DNA of 39,143 nucleotides, taken from positions 1 through 39,143 of IMG/VR virus record IMGVR_UViG_3300027974_000005; one strand, 5' to 3'. The DNA comes from a virus. How positions within the stretch are numbered: position 1 is the stretch's first letter; each line of letters begins with the position of its first letter. The notes under the pieces are model-generated. The model ran no database searches. It was given only the letters and a program-made list of their open reading frames with translations, and had not been told where the DNA came from. The translations under genes were made by a program, and so were the position numbers. Of the stretch, positions 30,118 through 39,143 are shown piece after piece.

Positions 30118-33100
30118 ATGGCACGCAAAGATCGTAATTTGATTATTGGTTCTGGCGGCGGCGGCGGCGGAAAAGGTGGCCGTAGTGGTGGTGGCGGCAG
30201 TGCCAACGTTGCTGCCGACAATTTAGATTCCAAGCAAATAGCTAGAATTTTAGATCTGCTTGGCGAAGGCGAGATCGAAGGCTTTCCATCTGCAAGGGGA
30301 TACGACTGGGGCACTGACAATTACAATACAGCAGCATTAAAAGATGTTTATTTTAATAACACACCAGTATTGCGCCAAGAAGCTGTAATAGGTAATATCC
30401 AGTCATCTGACTACAATTTTGACATTACCCAAGCAGCATTTGCACTTCGCAAAGGCACCCAAGACCAATCCTATACCGACATTATTGGGGATGCCAACCA
30501 GCAAGAGCGCTTGGTTAATGTTAAGGTCCTAGAAAACTCTCCAGTCACTCGTTCAATCACAGATACTGACGTAACGTCGGTTCGTGTAACTGTATCCGTG
30601 CCGGCACTGCAAGTATTTAAGAGTAATGGAAACGTTGAAGGTTCATCTGTCCAATACCAAATCCAAACGTCGTACGCCGGTGGTGCATATACAACCGTAA
30701 TCACGGATACCATTACAGGTCGCACAGCGGATTTATACCAACGCAAGCAGCTTGTAACGCTTACTCAATCTGCACCAGTATCCATCAGGGTCAGGCGAGT
30801 TACTGCTGACGCACCGCCATCTGGTACTAATGGCGAAACCGTAAACAATGATCTGTTCTGGGCGTCATACACAGAAAAAATTAACGCAAAAACAACATAT
30901 CCAAACAGTGCGCTATTTGGATTAAAGATCAATGCCGAGCAATTTAGCTCAATACCAACGCGGGCCTACAAAATCCGTGGCATTAAAGTTCGCATCCCAA
31001 GTAATGCAACGGTTGACCAAAACAATGGGCGACTGACTTATGCCGGTGTTTGGAATGGAACGTTTCAATCAGCCAAATGGACATCAGATCCAGCTTGGAT
31101 TCTATGGGATTTGCTTACATCAAAACGCTATGGATGTGGCGATCATGTCTCGGAAGACCAACTAGACCGTTACAGTTTTTTTGCTTGCAGCCAGTACGCA
31201 TCGGCGCTTGTGCCGGATGGTTTTGGCGGCCAAGAACCACGCTTTTCATGCAATGTAAATATACAAACGCAAGAAGAAGTATTCCAACTTATCAATAATC
31301 TTTCATCGGTAATGCGTGCCATGCCTTTCTGGGCAACAGGCAGCCTGACGCTTTCTCAAGACGCACCATCAGACTTTGCCTACGTTTTTAATCAATCAAA
31401 TGTTACCGAAAGCGGCTTTAACTACAGTGGCAGCAGCTTAAAAACTCGGCACACTGTTGTAGTCGTGTCCTACATGGACATGGAAGCACGCGACAAAGCA
31501 TATGAAGTTGTCGAAGACAAGGAAGGCATTGATAAATTTGGGGTAATAAAGGCAGAAATCGAAGCTTTTGGCTGCACAAGCCGTGGCCAAGCACGCCGAC
31601 TTGGCGAATGGCTGATTTACGAAGAACAAAACGCCACCGAAACATGCAGTTTTACAACCGATATTGCAGCTGGAACAGTAGTTCGCCCTGGCGACATCAT
31701 CAAAATTGGTGATCCATCACGTGCTGGTGTTGTCCGCAGTGGACGCTGTTCTGCCGGGTCCACAATCAATTCAATTGTTCTTGATCGGACAATTACTGAC
31801 ATTTCACCTACATTTACGTTAAATGTAATGCTACCAGATGGCACAATTGCAATTAAAAGTGAATCAACGATAAGCGGCAACATTGTTACCCCAGGCAGTG
31901 CCTTAAGCCTTGCGCCGGTTGCTGGTGCTCCCTATGGATTAGGCGACGCTGCGGTAAGCCTGTCACTGTGGCGAGTATTGGCAGTGCAGGAGCAAGACAG
32001 TCTTACATACTCAATAACAGCGCTGTCTTACAACCCCAGCAAATACGACTACATCGAACGTGATGTCCCATTGCAACAGCGGGATGTCAGCGACCTTAAT
32101 TCACCACCGCCAACACCGCAAAACATACAAGCGCAAGAAATTCTATACGAAAGCAATGGGCAAGTGCAGGCCAAAATTATTGTCAGCTGGACACCAACAA
32201 ACCGCACAAGCCGTTACGAACTTCGTCATCGCTTGAACAATGGCAATTACATTACGCTTAATACTCGCGCACCCGACAGCGAAATTGTAAACAGTGATGT
32301 TGGAACATATTCAATTGAAGTGGTTGCCATTGGTGCTAGTGGCAAGCGGTCTTCACCTGCAATTTTAAATTTCAATGCTATTGGCAAGACTGCCCCACCT
32401 ACAACCATTCCTGATCTATTCATTGCGCCAATTGACGAAAAAACTGCCGAATTGTACTGGCCACAAACTTTAGATATTGACGTGCGCATTGGCGGTGAAA
32501 TTCGCATCCGTCATTGCTCGCTGACTGATGAAACAGCCAGCTGGGGCCAGAGTAATGACATTGTTCCATCCGTACCTGGATCCGCTACGCGCAAAATTGT
32601 TCCATTGCTGGAAGGTACCTATTTCATCCGTGCAGTTGACTCCCTTGGCAATGAATCATCAGGGGTTGCCTCAGTAATTGTTGACCTACCAGCACCACAG
32701 GACAGTTTGCTGATTCAGACGTACCGCGAAGATGACAACTCACCACCGTTTAATGGCACGCCAACTGACATGGTGTACAGCACCGATGAAGTCGGTTTGA
32801 TTCTTAGCGCCAATACGTTGATTGATTCCATGGCCACCGACGGCAACTGGGATGGCCTTGGGTTGATTGATTACATTGGCGGCTCCGTTGCTGAAGGAAC
32901 TTACGTCTTTAGTGAAACGCTCGACCTTGGCGCCACGTATGACATGGATTTGCAAGCCATTCTCAAGAGTCGTACATTTGAACCGGACAACCTAATTGAT
33001 GATCGCATTGCAGATATAGATCTATGGGATAGCTTTGATGGTGATGACCTTGGGTCTGCAAATGCTGGCATGTACGTGCGAACAACGGCCGACAACCCAT

Positions 33101-33492
33101 CTGGGTCACCAACTTGGGGGATTTGGCAGCCATTCGTCAACAACACAACCCGTGGCCGTGGGTTTCAGTTCAAACTGGAGGCGACCACAACCAACCCAGC
33201 ACAAAACCTTGTAGTCGAGCAGCTCGGTGTGACGACCACCTTCCAGCGCCGTACTGAGGCGCAACGCAACCTAACCAGTGGTGCTGGCACCTATACCATC
33301 ACCTTCCCGACGGCTTTCTACGGATCACCCAGCATCGGCATTACGGCTCAGGATATGGGCACCGGCGAATACTTCACTGTGACTTCCGTTTCACGTACTG
33401 GCTTCTCGGTTACGTTTAGGAATAGTTCGGCTAGCATGGTGAGTAAGAACTTCGACTACCAGGCCGTTGGTCACGGCAGGCAAATCGTATGA
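30118..33492 (+). CDS. Central tail fibre / host specificity protein J
   Basis: A 1124-aa gpJ homologue (lambda 1132). Conserved blocks include NSALFGLKINAEQFSS, GVWNGTFQSAKWTSDPAWIL and VPDGFGGQEPRFSCNVNIQT, plus EAFGCTSRGQARRLGEWLIY. Two fibronectin III-like repeats follow (about 660-850), then a C-terminal domain with AYFGSPSIGIT-type strands that should reach the receptor. ATG 30118 is preferred to ATG 30109 because GGAGG at 30104-30108 is 9 bases away from the former and abuts the latter. A Gly-rich start (SGGGGGGKGG) resembles many gpJ proteins. Confidence 0.9.
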   Translation: MARKDRNLIIGSGGGGGGKGGRSGGGGSANVAADNLDSKQIARILDLLGEGEIEGFPSARGYDWGTDNYNTAALKDVYFNNTPVLRQEAVIGNIQSSDYNFDITQAAFALRKGTQDQSYTDIIGDANQQERLVNVKVLENSPVTRSITDTDVTSVRVTVSVPALQVFKSNGNVEGSSVQYQIQTSYAGGAYTTVITDTITGRTADLYQRKQLVTLTQSAPVSIRVRRVTADAPPSGTNGETVNNDLFWASYTEKINAKTTYPNSALFGLKINAEQFSSIPTRAYKIRGIKVRIPSNATVDQNNGRLTYAGVWNGTFQSAKWTSDPAWILWDLLTSKRYGCGDHVSEDQLDRYSFFACSQYASALVPDGFGGQEPRFSCNVNIQTQEEVFQLINNLSSVMRAMPFWATGSLTLSQDAPSDFAYVFNQSNVTESGFNYSGSSLKTRHTVVVVSYMDMEARDKAYEVVEDKEGIDKFGVIKAEIEAFGCTSRGQARRLGEWLIYEEQNATETCSFTTDIAAGTVVRPGDIIKIGDPSRAGVVRSGRCSAGSTINSIVLDRTITDISPTFTLNVMLPDGTIAIKSESTISGNIVTPGSALSLAPVAGAPYGLGDAAVSLSLWRVLAVQEQDSLTYSITALSYNPSKYDYIERDVPLQQRDVSDLNSPPPTPQNIQAQEILYESNGQVQAKIIVSWTPTNRTSRYELRHRLNNGNYITLNTRAPDSEIVNSDVGTYSIEVVAIGASGKRSSPAILNFNAIGKTAPPTTIPDLFIAPIDEKTAELYWPQTLDIDVRIGGEIRIRHCSLTDETASWGQSNDIVPSVPGSATRKIVPLLEGTYFIRAVDSLGNESSGVASVIVDLPAPQDSLLIQTYREDDNSPPFNGTPTDMVYSTDEVGLILSANTLIDSMATDGNWDGLGLIDYIGGSVAEGTYVFSETLDLGATYDMDLQAILKSRTFEPDNLIDDRIADIDLWDSFDGDDLGSANAGMYVRTTADNPSGSPTWGIWQPFVNNTTRGRGFQFKLEATTTNPAQNLVVEQLGVTTTFQRRTEAQRNLTSGAGTYTITFPTAFYGSPSIGITAQDMGTGEYFTVTSVSRTGFSVTFRNSSASMVSKNFDYQAVGHGRQIV

Positions 33493-34835
33493 GCCAAGCA
33501 ACTGATTACGTCTTAGCCAACCAATCCGGCGCAAATTTCCGCTCTGAGTTGAATAGCGTGTTGGCTGCTGTGTCCAGCACCAACAGCGGATCGACGGCAC
33601 CGACAACCATGTACGCCTACATGATGTGGGTGGACACGGGTGTTTCACCAGCACTGCTTAAGCTGCGCAACGGTGCCAACAACGCCTGGATCACGCTTGG
33701 TGATGTCACGCTTACCAACTTTGGTTTTGCCACACTGGCATCACCCACGCTTACGGGAACGCCTCTTTCCACCACGGCTGCGGTTGATACCAACACCACG
33801 CAAATAGCAACAACGGCATACGTGGTGGCACAGGCTGGTTCTGCTACGCCACTTCTCAACGGCACAGCTGCGGTTGGCACAAGTACGCGTTTTGCTCGGC
33901 AAGATCACGTTCACGGCACAGATACAACTAGAGCTCCACTGGCATCGCCAACATTTACAGGCGCGGTCACAATTCCTGCTGGAACAGCCGCCGCACCCAG
34001 CATCACCGTTACCGGCGACACCAACACCGGCATCTACTCACCAAATGCAGACGAAGTAGCCATCAGCACGGGTGGCGCGGGGCGGTTGGTTGTAGATTCT
34101 TCAGGCCGATTGCTGGCCGGCACATTTACAGCGCGTAATAATTTCTTTGGCACCACTCTTAGTTCTGTAGCTCAAATAGAAGGTACAGGCAGCGCCGCTG
34201 GTCGAGGAGCGTTAAGCGTAATCAACAATGATGTAAGCAATAATCCTCCCTATCTGCTTTTGGGCAGATCTGGTGCAGCATCGCTTGGTTCAAATGCTGT
34301 AGTTGTTAGCGGTAGCCGTCTTGGAACTTTAACTTTTCACGGCGCAGATGGTACTAGTTTCATCGAAGCTGCAACTGTTGCCGGTGAGGTAGACGGCACA
34401 CCAGGCAGCACCGACATGCCAGGTCGCTTGGTCTTCAGTACCACAGCAGACGGCGCGGCTAGTCCTACTGAGCGGATGAGAATTTCTTCAGCAGGCAGGA
34501 TCACTGTTGCGGGTAGCGCACTTAATACACCCGTAGCACTGACCGATGCTGCAACGGTAGCTGTTGACCTGAGCCTATCTAATAACTACTCGCTCACATT
34601 GGGTGGCAGCAGAACCTTGGGGGCACCAACCAACCAGACGGCTGGTCAGTCAGGCGTGATTGTCATTACTCAGGATGGCACTGGATCTAGGACTTTGGCG
34701 TACAATGCAGTCTGGAAATTCCCAGGTGGCACCGCTCCAACTTTGACCACCACAGCCTCAGCCGTGGATGTAATTGCTTTTTATGTTGAAAGTGCTACAC
34801 GCATTACTGCCCGCCTCGTTAGCGACGTCAAATGA
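33489..34835 (+). CDS. Tail fibre protein
   Basis: A 448-aa fibre. N-terminal module (SQATDYVLANQSGANFRSEL, MMWVDTGVSPALLKLRNGAN) attaches to the tail tip. Then collagen-like and beta-helical short repeats (SPTLTGTPLSTTAAV, SPTFTGAVTIPAGTAAAPSI) and a C-terminal knob ending in ESATRITARLVSDVK. Phage fibre repeat motifs of the SPTFTG type are common. ATGA overlap with J and with the next gene. It is probably a side fibre. Confidence 0.8.
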   Translation: MSQATDYVLANQSGANFRSELNSVLAAVSSTNSGSTAPTTMYAYMMWVDTGVSPALLKLRNGANNAWITLGDVTLTNFGFATLASPTLTGTPLSTTAAVDTNTTQIATTAYVVAQAGSATPLLNGTAAVGTSTRFARQDHVHGTDTTRAPLASPTFTGAVTIPAGTAAAPSITVTGDTNTGIYSPNADEVAISTGGAGRLVVDSSGRLLAGTFTARNNFFGTTLSSVAQIEGTGSAAGRGALSVINNDVSNNPPYLLLGRSGAASLGSNAVVVSGSRLGTLTFHGADGTSFIEAATVAGEVDGTPGSTDMPGRLVFSTTADGAASPTERMRISSAGRITVAGSALNTPVALTDAATVAVDLSLSNNYSLTLGGSRTLGAPTNQTAGQSGVIVITQDGTGSRTLAYNAVWKFPGGTAPTLTTTASAVDVIAFYVESATRITARLVSDVK

Positions 34836-37702
34836 GCGTGATTAACAACAATCTTTTACTGACTGCACCGGCAGCCGGTGGTGGTGCTTACGAGGTGAGT
34901 AGGTCTCTGCGCTTCTCTGCTCCCGATTCGGCCTATTTATCGAAAAATTTTGCCTCTGCCGGTAACAGAAAAACCTGGACGTGGTCTGGCTGGGTAAAGC
35001 GCAGTGCTCTAGGAACTGATCAAAATATCTTTGGGACTAACAGCACCACAGGTCTTTATTTTCAATTTCAGGGCGACAATACCTTTAAGGTTCTTGACTA
35101 CACAGGCTCTACGTCTAATTACCGTCTAGAAACAACTCAGGTTTTCAGGGATGTTGGTGCTTGGATGCACATCCTTTTTGCACTTGATACCACTCTCGCT
35201 ACTGCCAACGACCGTGTCAAGCTTTATGTAAACGGAACTCAAATTACGGCGTTTTCCACCAGAGTCAATCCATCTCAAAATTACGATGGCGTTGTAAACA
35301 GTGCCACCACACACACGCTTGGACGATTAGACGCTCAGTGGTATCTAGATGCTTATCTAGCTGAGTGCATCTTCCTTGATGGCATCGCCACCGACCCATC
35401 ATCATTTACAACTACTGACCTGACCACGGGCCAACTGATTCCTAAGGCATACACCGGCAGTTACGGCAGCAATGGCTGGAAACTTTCTTTCTCGGATAAC
35501 TCCACCACCGCAGCATTAGGGACGGACACTTCGGGGAATGGGAATACGTATACGGTGAACAACTTTGCGGTCGGAACTCCCCTTTACAGAAATCAGATAA
35601 CTGGCACAGTACAGGAAAGTGATGGTGGGAACACAGGTGCAAGTTACAACAGGCTGCTGTTTGACGGCAATAGCGGATCACCTTATGTTCGCGCTAACCC
35701 TAATGGCACTGTCACTTGGACCCCTGGAGCAGCGTATACTTCTGTTTCTGATATTGCCTTCTATACATACTATCCAAGCGGAAATACTGCTGCCGGCACT
35801 CTCTTTTATGTAAACGGCTCCCTGGTAACGCCCACAGCAAAAACTCAAGGCGGGTGGACAACTCTGCCGATTCCTAGCGGTGGGACAGTCAACTCTGTTG
35901 GATTTGGAACTTCGGGTGGCGATTATGTTTACGTTGCGCAGATCCGTATTAACAACGTAGTTATTACAGAAGTTACTGCACAAAACGACAGCCTCCTGGA
36001 CACCCCCACTAGTTATGGCACGGATACAGGCGTGGGCGGGGAAGTACGAGGCAATTATGCAACTCTAAATCCGCTCAAAGCCAGCACTAACGCTCCAGCA
36101 ATTACAAATGGAAATCTTGATTTTGCCTTTGGATCGGGTACAGCAACTTGGAAAAATATTGCCGCAACATTTGGACTAACTAGCGGTAAATGGTATTGGG
36201 AAGTTACCGCTAGTGCAGTTGGCGGGAGTGGGCAACTTGTAGGAATTGCATCTGCTGCATATAATTTCAATAAAGATACAGTTAGCGGCGGCGAATATGT
36301 TGGCGTAGATGCTAACTCATGGGGGTATTACTCCAATGATGGCAAAGTTTACACATCAGGATCCGGCAGTGCTTACGGAAACAGCTATGCTGCCGGCGAT
36401 GTTATTGGCGTGGCCCTTGATGTAGACAATGGCAAAGTTTGGTTTAGCAAAAACGGAACATACCAGAATAGTGGTAGTCCCACTGGGGGAACCAATGCTG
36501 CCGCAACAGGCTTGCCATCAACTGGAATTTTTCCGGCGTTTAGTGTTCACGGCACAGGTGGCAGCACTCAGGCAGCCAACTTCGGCCAACGCGCCTTTGT
36601 TTACACAGCACCATCAGGCTTCAAGGCACTGGTCGATACAAACCTGCCCGCACCAGTAGTCGCCAAGCCTTCGAGTTTGTTTGATGTAGTTACCTATGTT
36701 GGAAATGGTGCATCAACCAAAACAGTTAGCGGACTTGCTTTTTCTCCTGATTTGGTTTGGACTAAAGCCAGAAGCCAAGCCTATGGCCAGAACTGGTACG
36801 ACGTTATTAGGGGTGGCGGGAAAGTCTTGCGTAGTGACCTAACCGATTCAGAGCTGACCAATTCGTCTGAAGGTTACGTTTCTTCGTTTACTTCCGATGG
36901 TTATGTCGGCACAGCCGGTTCCAACAGCGCCAAAAACGTAAACGAAAATGGAACATCATATGTGGCCTGGGCCTGGGACGCCGGGACATCAACGGTCACC
37001 AACACAGCAGGCAGCATCACTAGTCAGGTGAGAGCAAATGCTAGTGCTGGGTTCTCGGTAATTACTTATACGGGAAATGCCACCAATGGTGCATCAGTGG
37101 GACATGGTTTAGGAGTTCAGCCAAGCCTTGTAATTATTAAAAAACGGAACGCTTCTGAAGTTTGGGTTGTGCATCACGGTTCGTTTTCCAATACAGCACG
37201 CGACTTTCTTATTCTCAACGCCACGGATGCTGTCAGCCAAACGGGATCAGATTGGTTTGCAAAGTCATCTACAACTATTACATTCACAAACTGGTATGGC
37301 GGTACTAATGCTTCTGGCGATACATACGTAATGTACGCCTTCGCCCCAGTATCCGGGTACTCTTCTTTTGGCAGCTATGTAGGAAATGGAAGCTCAAGTG
37401 ATGGTCCCTTTGTGTATACCGGGTTTAGGCCGAGGTGGATTCTAATTAAGTCCACGACAGGCGCCAGAGATTGGCTGATGTGGGATACAGCGAGAGATCC
37501 TTACAACGTTTCAACAGCAGGCAAACTTTCGCCAAACCTCTCAGATGCTGAGTATTACGGCGCTGGTGCTTACGCTATTCCTGACGTTTGTTCTAATGGA
37601 TTCAAGATTCGAGTCGCCACTACCAACATCAACGCTAATGGAGAAACACATGTATACGCAGCATTTGCTGAAAACCCCTTCCAATACGCCCGCGCCAGGT
37701 GA
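34832..37702 (+). CDS. LamG/SPRY-domain fibre protein, probable receptor-binding
   Basis: A 956-aa protein. Residues about 20-230 form a concanavalin A/LamG-like domain (SLRFSAPDSAYLSKNFASAG, WSGWVKRSA, KLYVNGTQITAF). Around 260-380 is a beta domain with ten-residue strands. Residues about 440-610 form a SPRY-like domain (GKWYWEVTA, GVALDVDNGKVWFSKNGTYQ). The rest is a repeated domain (FDVVTYVGNGASTKTVSGL, later FSVITYTGNATNGASVGHGL) seen on marine and cyanophage fibres. Multi-lectin architecture implies glycan binding on the host envelope. End of the late tail operon. Confidence 0.8.
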   Translation: MSVINNNLLLTAPAAGGGAYEVSRSLRFSAPDSAYLSKNFASAGNRKTWTWSGWVKRSALGTDQNIFGTNSTTGLYFQFQGDNTFKVLDYTGSTSNYRLETTQVFRDVGAWMHILFALDTTLATANDRVKLYVNGTQITAFSTRVNPSQNYDGVVNSATTHTLGRLDAQWYLDAYLAECIFLDGIATDPSSFTTTDLTTGQLIPKAYTGSYGSNGWKLSFSDNSTTAALGTDTSGNGNTYTVNNFAVGTPLYRNQITGTVQESDGGNTGASYNRLLFDGNSGSPYVRANPNGTVTWTPGAAYTSVSDIAFYTYYPSGNTAAGTLFYVNGSLVTPTAKTQGGWTTLPIPSGGTVNSVGFGTSGGDYVYVAQIRINNVVITEVTAQNDSLLDTPTSYGTDTGVGGEVRGNYATLNPLKASTNAPAITNGNLDFAFGSGTATWKNIAATFGLTSGKWYWEVTASAVGGSGQLVGIASAAYNFNKDTVSGGEYVGVDANSWGYYSNDGKVYTSGSGSAYGNSYAAGDVIGVALDVDNGKVWFSKNGTYQNSGSPTGGTNAAATGLPSTGIFPAFSVHGTGGSTQAANFGQRAFVYTAPSGFKALVDTNLPAPVVAKPSSLFDVVTYVGNGASTKTVSGLAFSPDLVWTKARSQAYGQNWYDVIRGGGKVLRSDLTDSELTNSSEGYVSSFTSDGYVGTAGSNSAKNVNENGTSYVAWAWDAGTSTVTNTAGSITSQVRANASAGFSVITYTGNATNGASVGHGLGVQPSLVIIKKRNASEVWVVHHGSFSNTARDFLILNATDAVSQTGSDWFAKSSTTITFTNWYGGTNASGDTYVMYAFAPVSGYSSFGSYVGNGSSSDGPFVYTGFRPRWILIKSTTGARDWLMWDTARDPYNVSTAGKLSPNLSDAEYYGAGAYAIPDVCSNGFKIRVATTNINANGETHVYAAFAENPFQYARAR

Positions 37703-37755
37703 GTAGTGAACACGTCTAGCCAGTTGCTCTACAGTACCCACAACGCTTTTTAACC

Positions 37756-38292
37756 ATGTTCATCCTTGACGGCAAGCCACTAGCTCCAGACGTGGCCTTC
37801 ACCCACAAAGGCATCCAGTACCCAGCCAACTGGTTGCGCCTGTCCACACTGGAAGAAAAAGAAGCCATCGGCATCACTGAGGTGCCTGATCCGCCGACCT
37901 GGGATCAGCGTTTCTACTGGGGTTATGACGAGCACGGTGACCTGATCCCCAAAGATCACGATCAGTTGGTTGAGCAGTGGACCCAGCAGACCCGCACAAC
38001 GGCTGGTACGTTGCTGGTGCCTACTGACTGGCAGGTGATCCGCCAGTCGGACAATGGCGTGGAGATGTCCGCCAGCGTCAAAGAATTGCGTGAAGAGATC
38101 CGCCTAGCCGCAGGTGCTAAGAATGCAGAAATCGCCGCAACAGCTGACACCGCTGAGCTGGCCGCCTACATTACTGGCACCGATTACCCAGCTTGGCCAC
38201 CTTATGCAGACCCTGTTCCTGTTGACGCTACTGGCGATTCTGTATCTGATGGGTTGGTGTCTGATAGCGATCAATCCGCCGGAGCCGATTGA
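37756..38292 (+). CDS. Tail fibre-associated hypothetical protein (DUF4376-like)
   Basis: A 178-aa acidic protein. Start MFILDGKPLAPDVAFTHKGI is followed by QYPANWLRLSTLEEKEAIGI and a WDQRFYWGYDEHG block. Then an alpha-helical part (SVKELREEIRLAAGAKNAEI) and a disordered acidic tail. This arrangement is typical of proteins placed after fibre genes, sometimes chaperones or fibre tips. Its function is unproven. The next gene overlaps its TGA by one base. Confidence 0.65.
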   Translation: MFILDGKPLAPDVAFTHKGIQYPANWLRLSTLEEKEAIGITEVPDPPTWDQRFYWGYDEHGDLIPKDHDQLVEQWTQQTRTTAGTLLVPTDWQVIRQSDNGVEMSASVKELREEIRLAAGAKNAEIAATADTAELAAYITGTDYPAWPPYADPVPVDATGDSVSDGLVSDSDQSAGAD

Positions 38293-38429
38293 TGGCAGTT
38301 CGCAGCAAGACTGGCTCAGCCGCGATTGACCACCAAGCTGGCAGGCCAAAGCTGACTAACCAAGGCCAAGGCAAACGGTCAAGGCCAAACCATGGCCGGA
38401 AGAAGCGTCGCGGCCAAGGCAAAGGCTGA
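38292..38429 (+). CDS. Small highly basic protein (45 aa)
   Basis: A 45-codon gene with an ATG overlapping the upstream TGA by one base (TGATG). Starts MAVRSKTGSAAIDHQAGRPK, then a Gln/Gly/Lys/Arg-rich end (NHGRKKRRGQGKG). Such small basic proteins follow fibre genes in several marine and cyanobacterial phages as I recall. Nucleic-acid binding is likely from charge; function unknown. Real by the stop-start overlap. Confidence 0.65.
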   Translation: MAVRSKTGSAAIDHQAGRPKLTNQGQGKRSRPNHGRKKRRGQGKG

Positions 38430-38463
38430 ATCTTGCTAAAATAAGGGCACCTAATAGCGTGCC

Positions 38464-38706
38464 GTGTCAACCCCTGAACCACAACCAGGGTTCTGGCGCG
38501 GCGTCCGTCAGGAAGCTTTGGCTGGCATCGTTGTGCTTTCAGTCGGCAGCGCTGGTGCTGGCATTTTCTACCTCTGCTACACCGTCCCAACTAAGCTGGA
38601 TGACGTGCTCAGCAACCAGCAGCTGATCCAAAAAAAGCTTGGTGACGTTGAAGACAAGGTTATGGATCATGATGTCCGCTTGATCAAGCTGGAATTGCGG
38701 CGCTAA
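38464..38706 (+). CDS. Holin-like membrane protein
   Basis: An 80-aa protein from GTG 38464. Basic N-terminus (QPGFWRGVRQEA), one transmembrane helix LAGIVVLSVGSAGAGIFYLCYTV (about residues 19-41), then an amphipathic coiled-coil (LDDVLSNQQLIQKKLGDVED). This is the layout of single-pass holin or XhlA-like proteins. It starts the lysis cassette. Alone it may be a holin or an antiholin partner of the next protein. Confidence 0.6.
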   Translation: MSTPEPQPGFWRGVRQEALAGIVVLSVGSAGAGIFYLCYTVPTKLDDVLSNQQLIQKKLGDVEDKVMDHDVRLIKLELRR

Positions 38707-38732
38707 GCTGGGCAAAACCACCTTTTCCAGTC

Positions 38733-38879
38733 ATGGAAGCTATCCTTGCTAATCCGATCTTTTGGATCGCTGTTGCAGCCGCATCTGAGATCATTGGCCT
38801 TAATCCCAAGTGGAAAGCTAACAGCATTGTTCAGTTGATCTTTCAAGTCCTGCGGACGCTGAAGCCAAAAAAGGGTTGA
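38733..38879 (+). CDS. Small hydrophobic protein, possible second holin component (48 aa)
   Basis: A 48-codon gene, ATG 38733. MEAILANPIFWIAVAAASEI is a hydrophobic helix with few charges, a second helix (SIVQLIFQVLRTL) follows and it ends in KPKKG. Proteins of this kind are common beside phage lysis genes as I recall. Its TGA overlaps the TTG start of the next gene as TTGA. Probably membrane-active with the 80-aa protein. Confidence 0.65.
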   Translation: MEAILANPIFWIAVAAASEIIGLNPKWKANSIVQLIFQVLRTLKPKKG

Positions 38880-39142
38880 TCTGGCAGTTTGATACGCGAT
38901 CTGATTTTGAGCGGGCACAGCGGTACATCGAACGTAAGAAGTTTGAAGCTACCCTGCCCGCCAAAATTGACGTTGCTGTAGCCGAGGCTGCGGCTGTCAT
39001 TGATCGTGAGATCGAACGCCAGAAACCAAAACCGATCTACACCGAGCAGCCGGTCAACGACGAGCTGCAAACAGGCGATAGCCGCGACCTTGGCGGTGAG
39101 ATGCGCATCCAATCACCCTGGACGATAAATGACTGGCATTAA
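38876..39142 (+). CDS. Lysis-cassette hypothetical protein (88 aa)
   Basis: An 88-aa soluble protein from TTG 38876 (TTGA overlap with the preceding stop), with a charged helix RAQRYIERKKFEATLPAKID and a second helix VAEAAAVIDREIERQKPKPI, then an acidic, flexible end. No signal or membrane segment. Its position between holin-like genes and the endolysin suggests an accessory lysis role, unproven. Across the circular junction it overlaps the endolysin start by 14 bases. Confidence 0.6.
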   Translation: MIWQFDTRSDFERAQRYIERKKFEATLPAKIDVAVAEAAAVIDREIERQKPKPIYTEQPVNDELQTGDSRDLGGEMRIQSPWTINDWH

Positions 39143-39143
39143 G
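39017..39143. repeat. Terminal direct repeat, right copy (circular overlap)
   Basis: Exact copy of 1..127. Removing one copy gives a 39,016-bp circle. The reading frame of the gene at 38876..39142 is complete here and its last 41 codons plus stop are repeated at the left end. Confidence 0.95.

Noticed and set aside
1-39143. CRISPR array, insertion sequence or photosynthesis-type auxiliary genes
   Set aside because: No regularly spaced identical repeats with unique spacers, no transposase-like frame and no psbA/hli-like proteins were seen; the tandem repeats at 12198 abut with no spacers of CRISPR type.

Overview
The window is one complete circular phage genome. Its first 127 bases recur exactly as its last 127 (1..127 = 39017..39143), so the unit length is 39,016 bp. 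The 88-codon gene cut by the right end is completed by the left end. It encodes a long-tailed, lambda-type siphovirus: small terminase, GpA-type large terminase, gpW-like connector, GpB-type portal, protease/capsid, then tail genes in the lambda order U-V-G/GT-H-M-L-K-I-J. No photosynthesis genes, tRNAs, integrase or CI-type repressor were recognised. Several small proteins and the fibre architecture (LamG-like plus SPRY-like domains, a C1q-like protein) recall phages of Synechococcus/Cyanobium-type picocyanobacteria. That host assignment is inference from memory of the families.

Layout. (1) 38464..39142 joined to 113..1343, plus strand: lysis cassette (two small membrane proteins, a coupled 88-aa protein, a C39-like cysteine peptidase as probable endolysin) followed by a dCTP deaminase/dUTPase-family enzyme. 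(2) 1324..2086: three small genes, including an HNH endonuclease. (3) 6935 leftwards to 2080, minus strand: a tightly overlapping early operon with RecE-like exonuclease, RecT-like annealing protein, excisionase-like HTH protein, SSB-like protein, a zinc ribbon protein, a DUF3310 protein and several small proteins. Two of the small ones share a four-cysteine motif. (4) 6992..11007, plus strand: replication module with a PD-(D/E)XK-like protein, superfamily 2 helicase, VRR-NUC nuclease and primase-polymerase/VirE-type helicase. (5) 11008..13541: accessory and control region with a G-rich tract, a minus-strand small gene, a GpZ-like protein, tandem 31-33 bp repeats, a five-box TAGTACA array beside an AT-rich tract (candidate origin or operator), a 52-aa membrane protein, terminators, and a repeat-rich stretch before terS (candidate cos/pac). 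(6) 13542..37702: packaging, head, connector, tail and fibres. (7) 37756..38429: two accessory genes before lysis.

The most unusual points are: a minor tail protein L whose cysteine cluster is split by about 290 residues carrying bulb-type (mannose-binding) lectin motifs; a single ORF fusing prohead protease and major capsid protein, with extra N-terminal domains; a -1 frameshift (A_AAA_AAC plus hairpin) making a tail assembly chaperone G/GT pair; a C1q/TNF-like trimer protein lodged among the connector genes; and the 16-bp-phased TAGTACA array. Several genes under 55 codons (12542, 22407, 38292, 38733) are real by coupling, composition and context.
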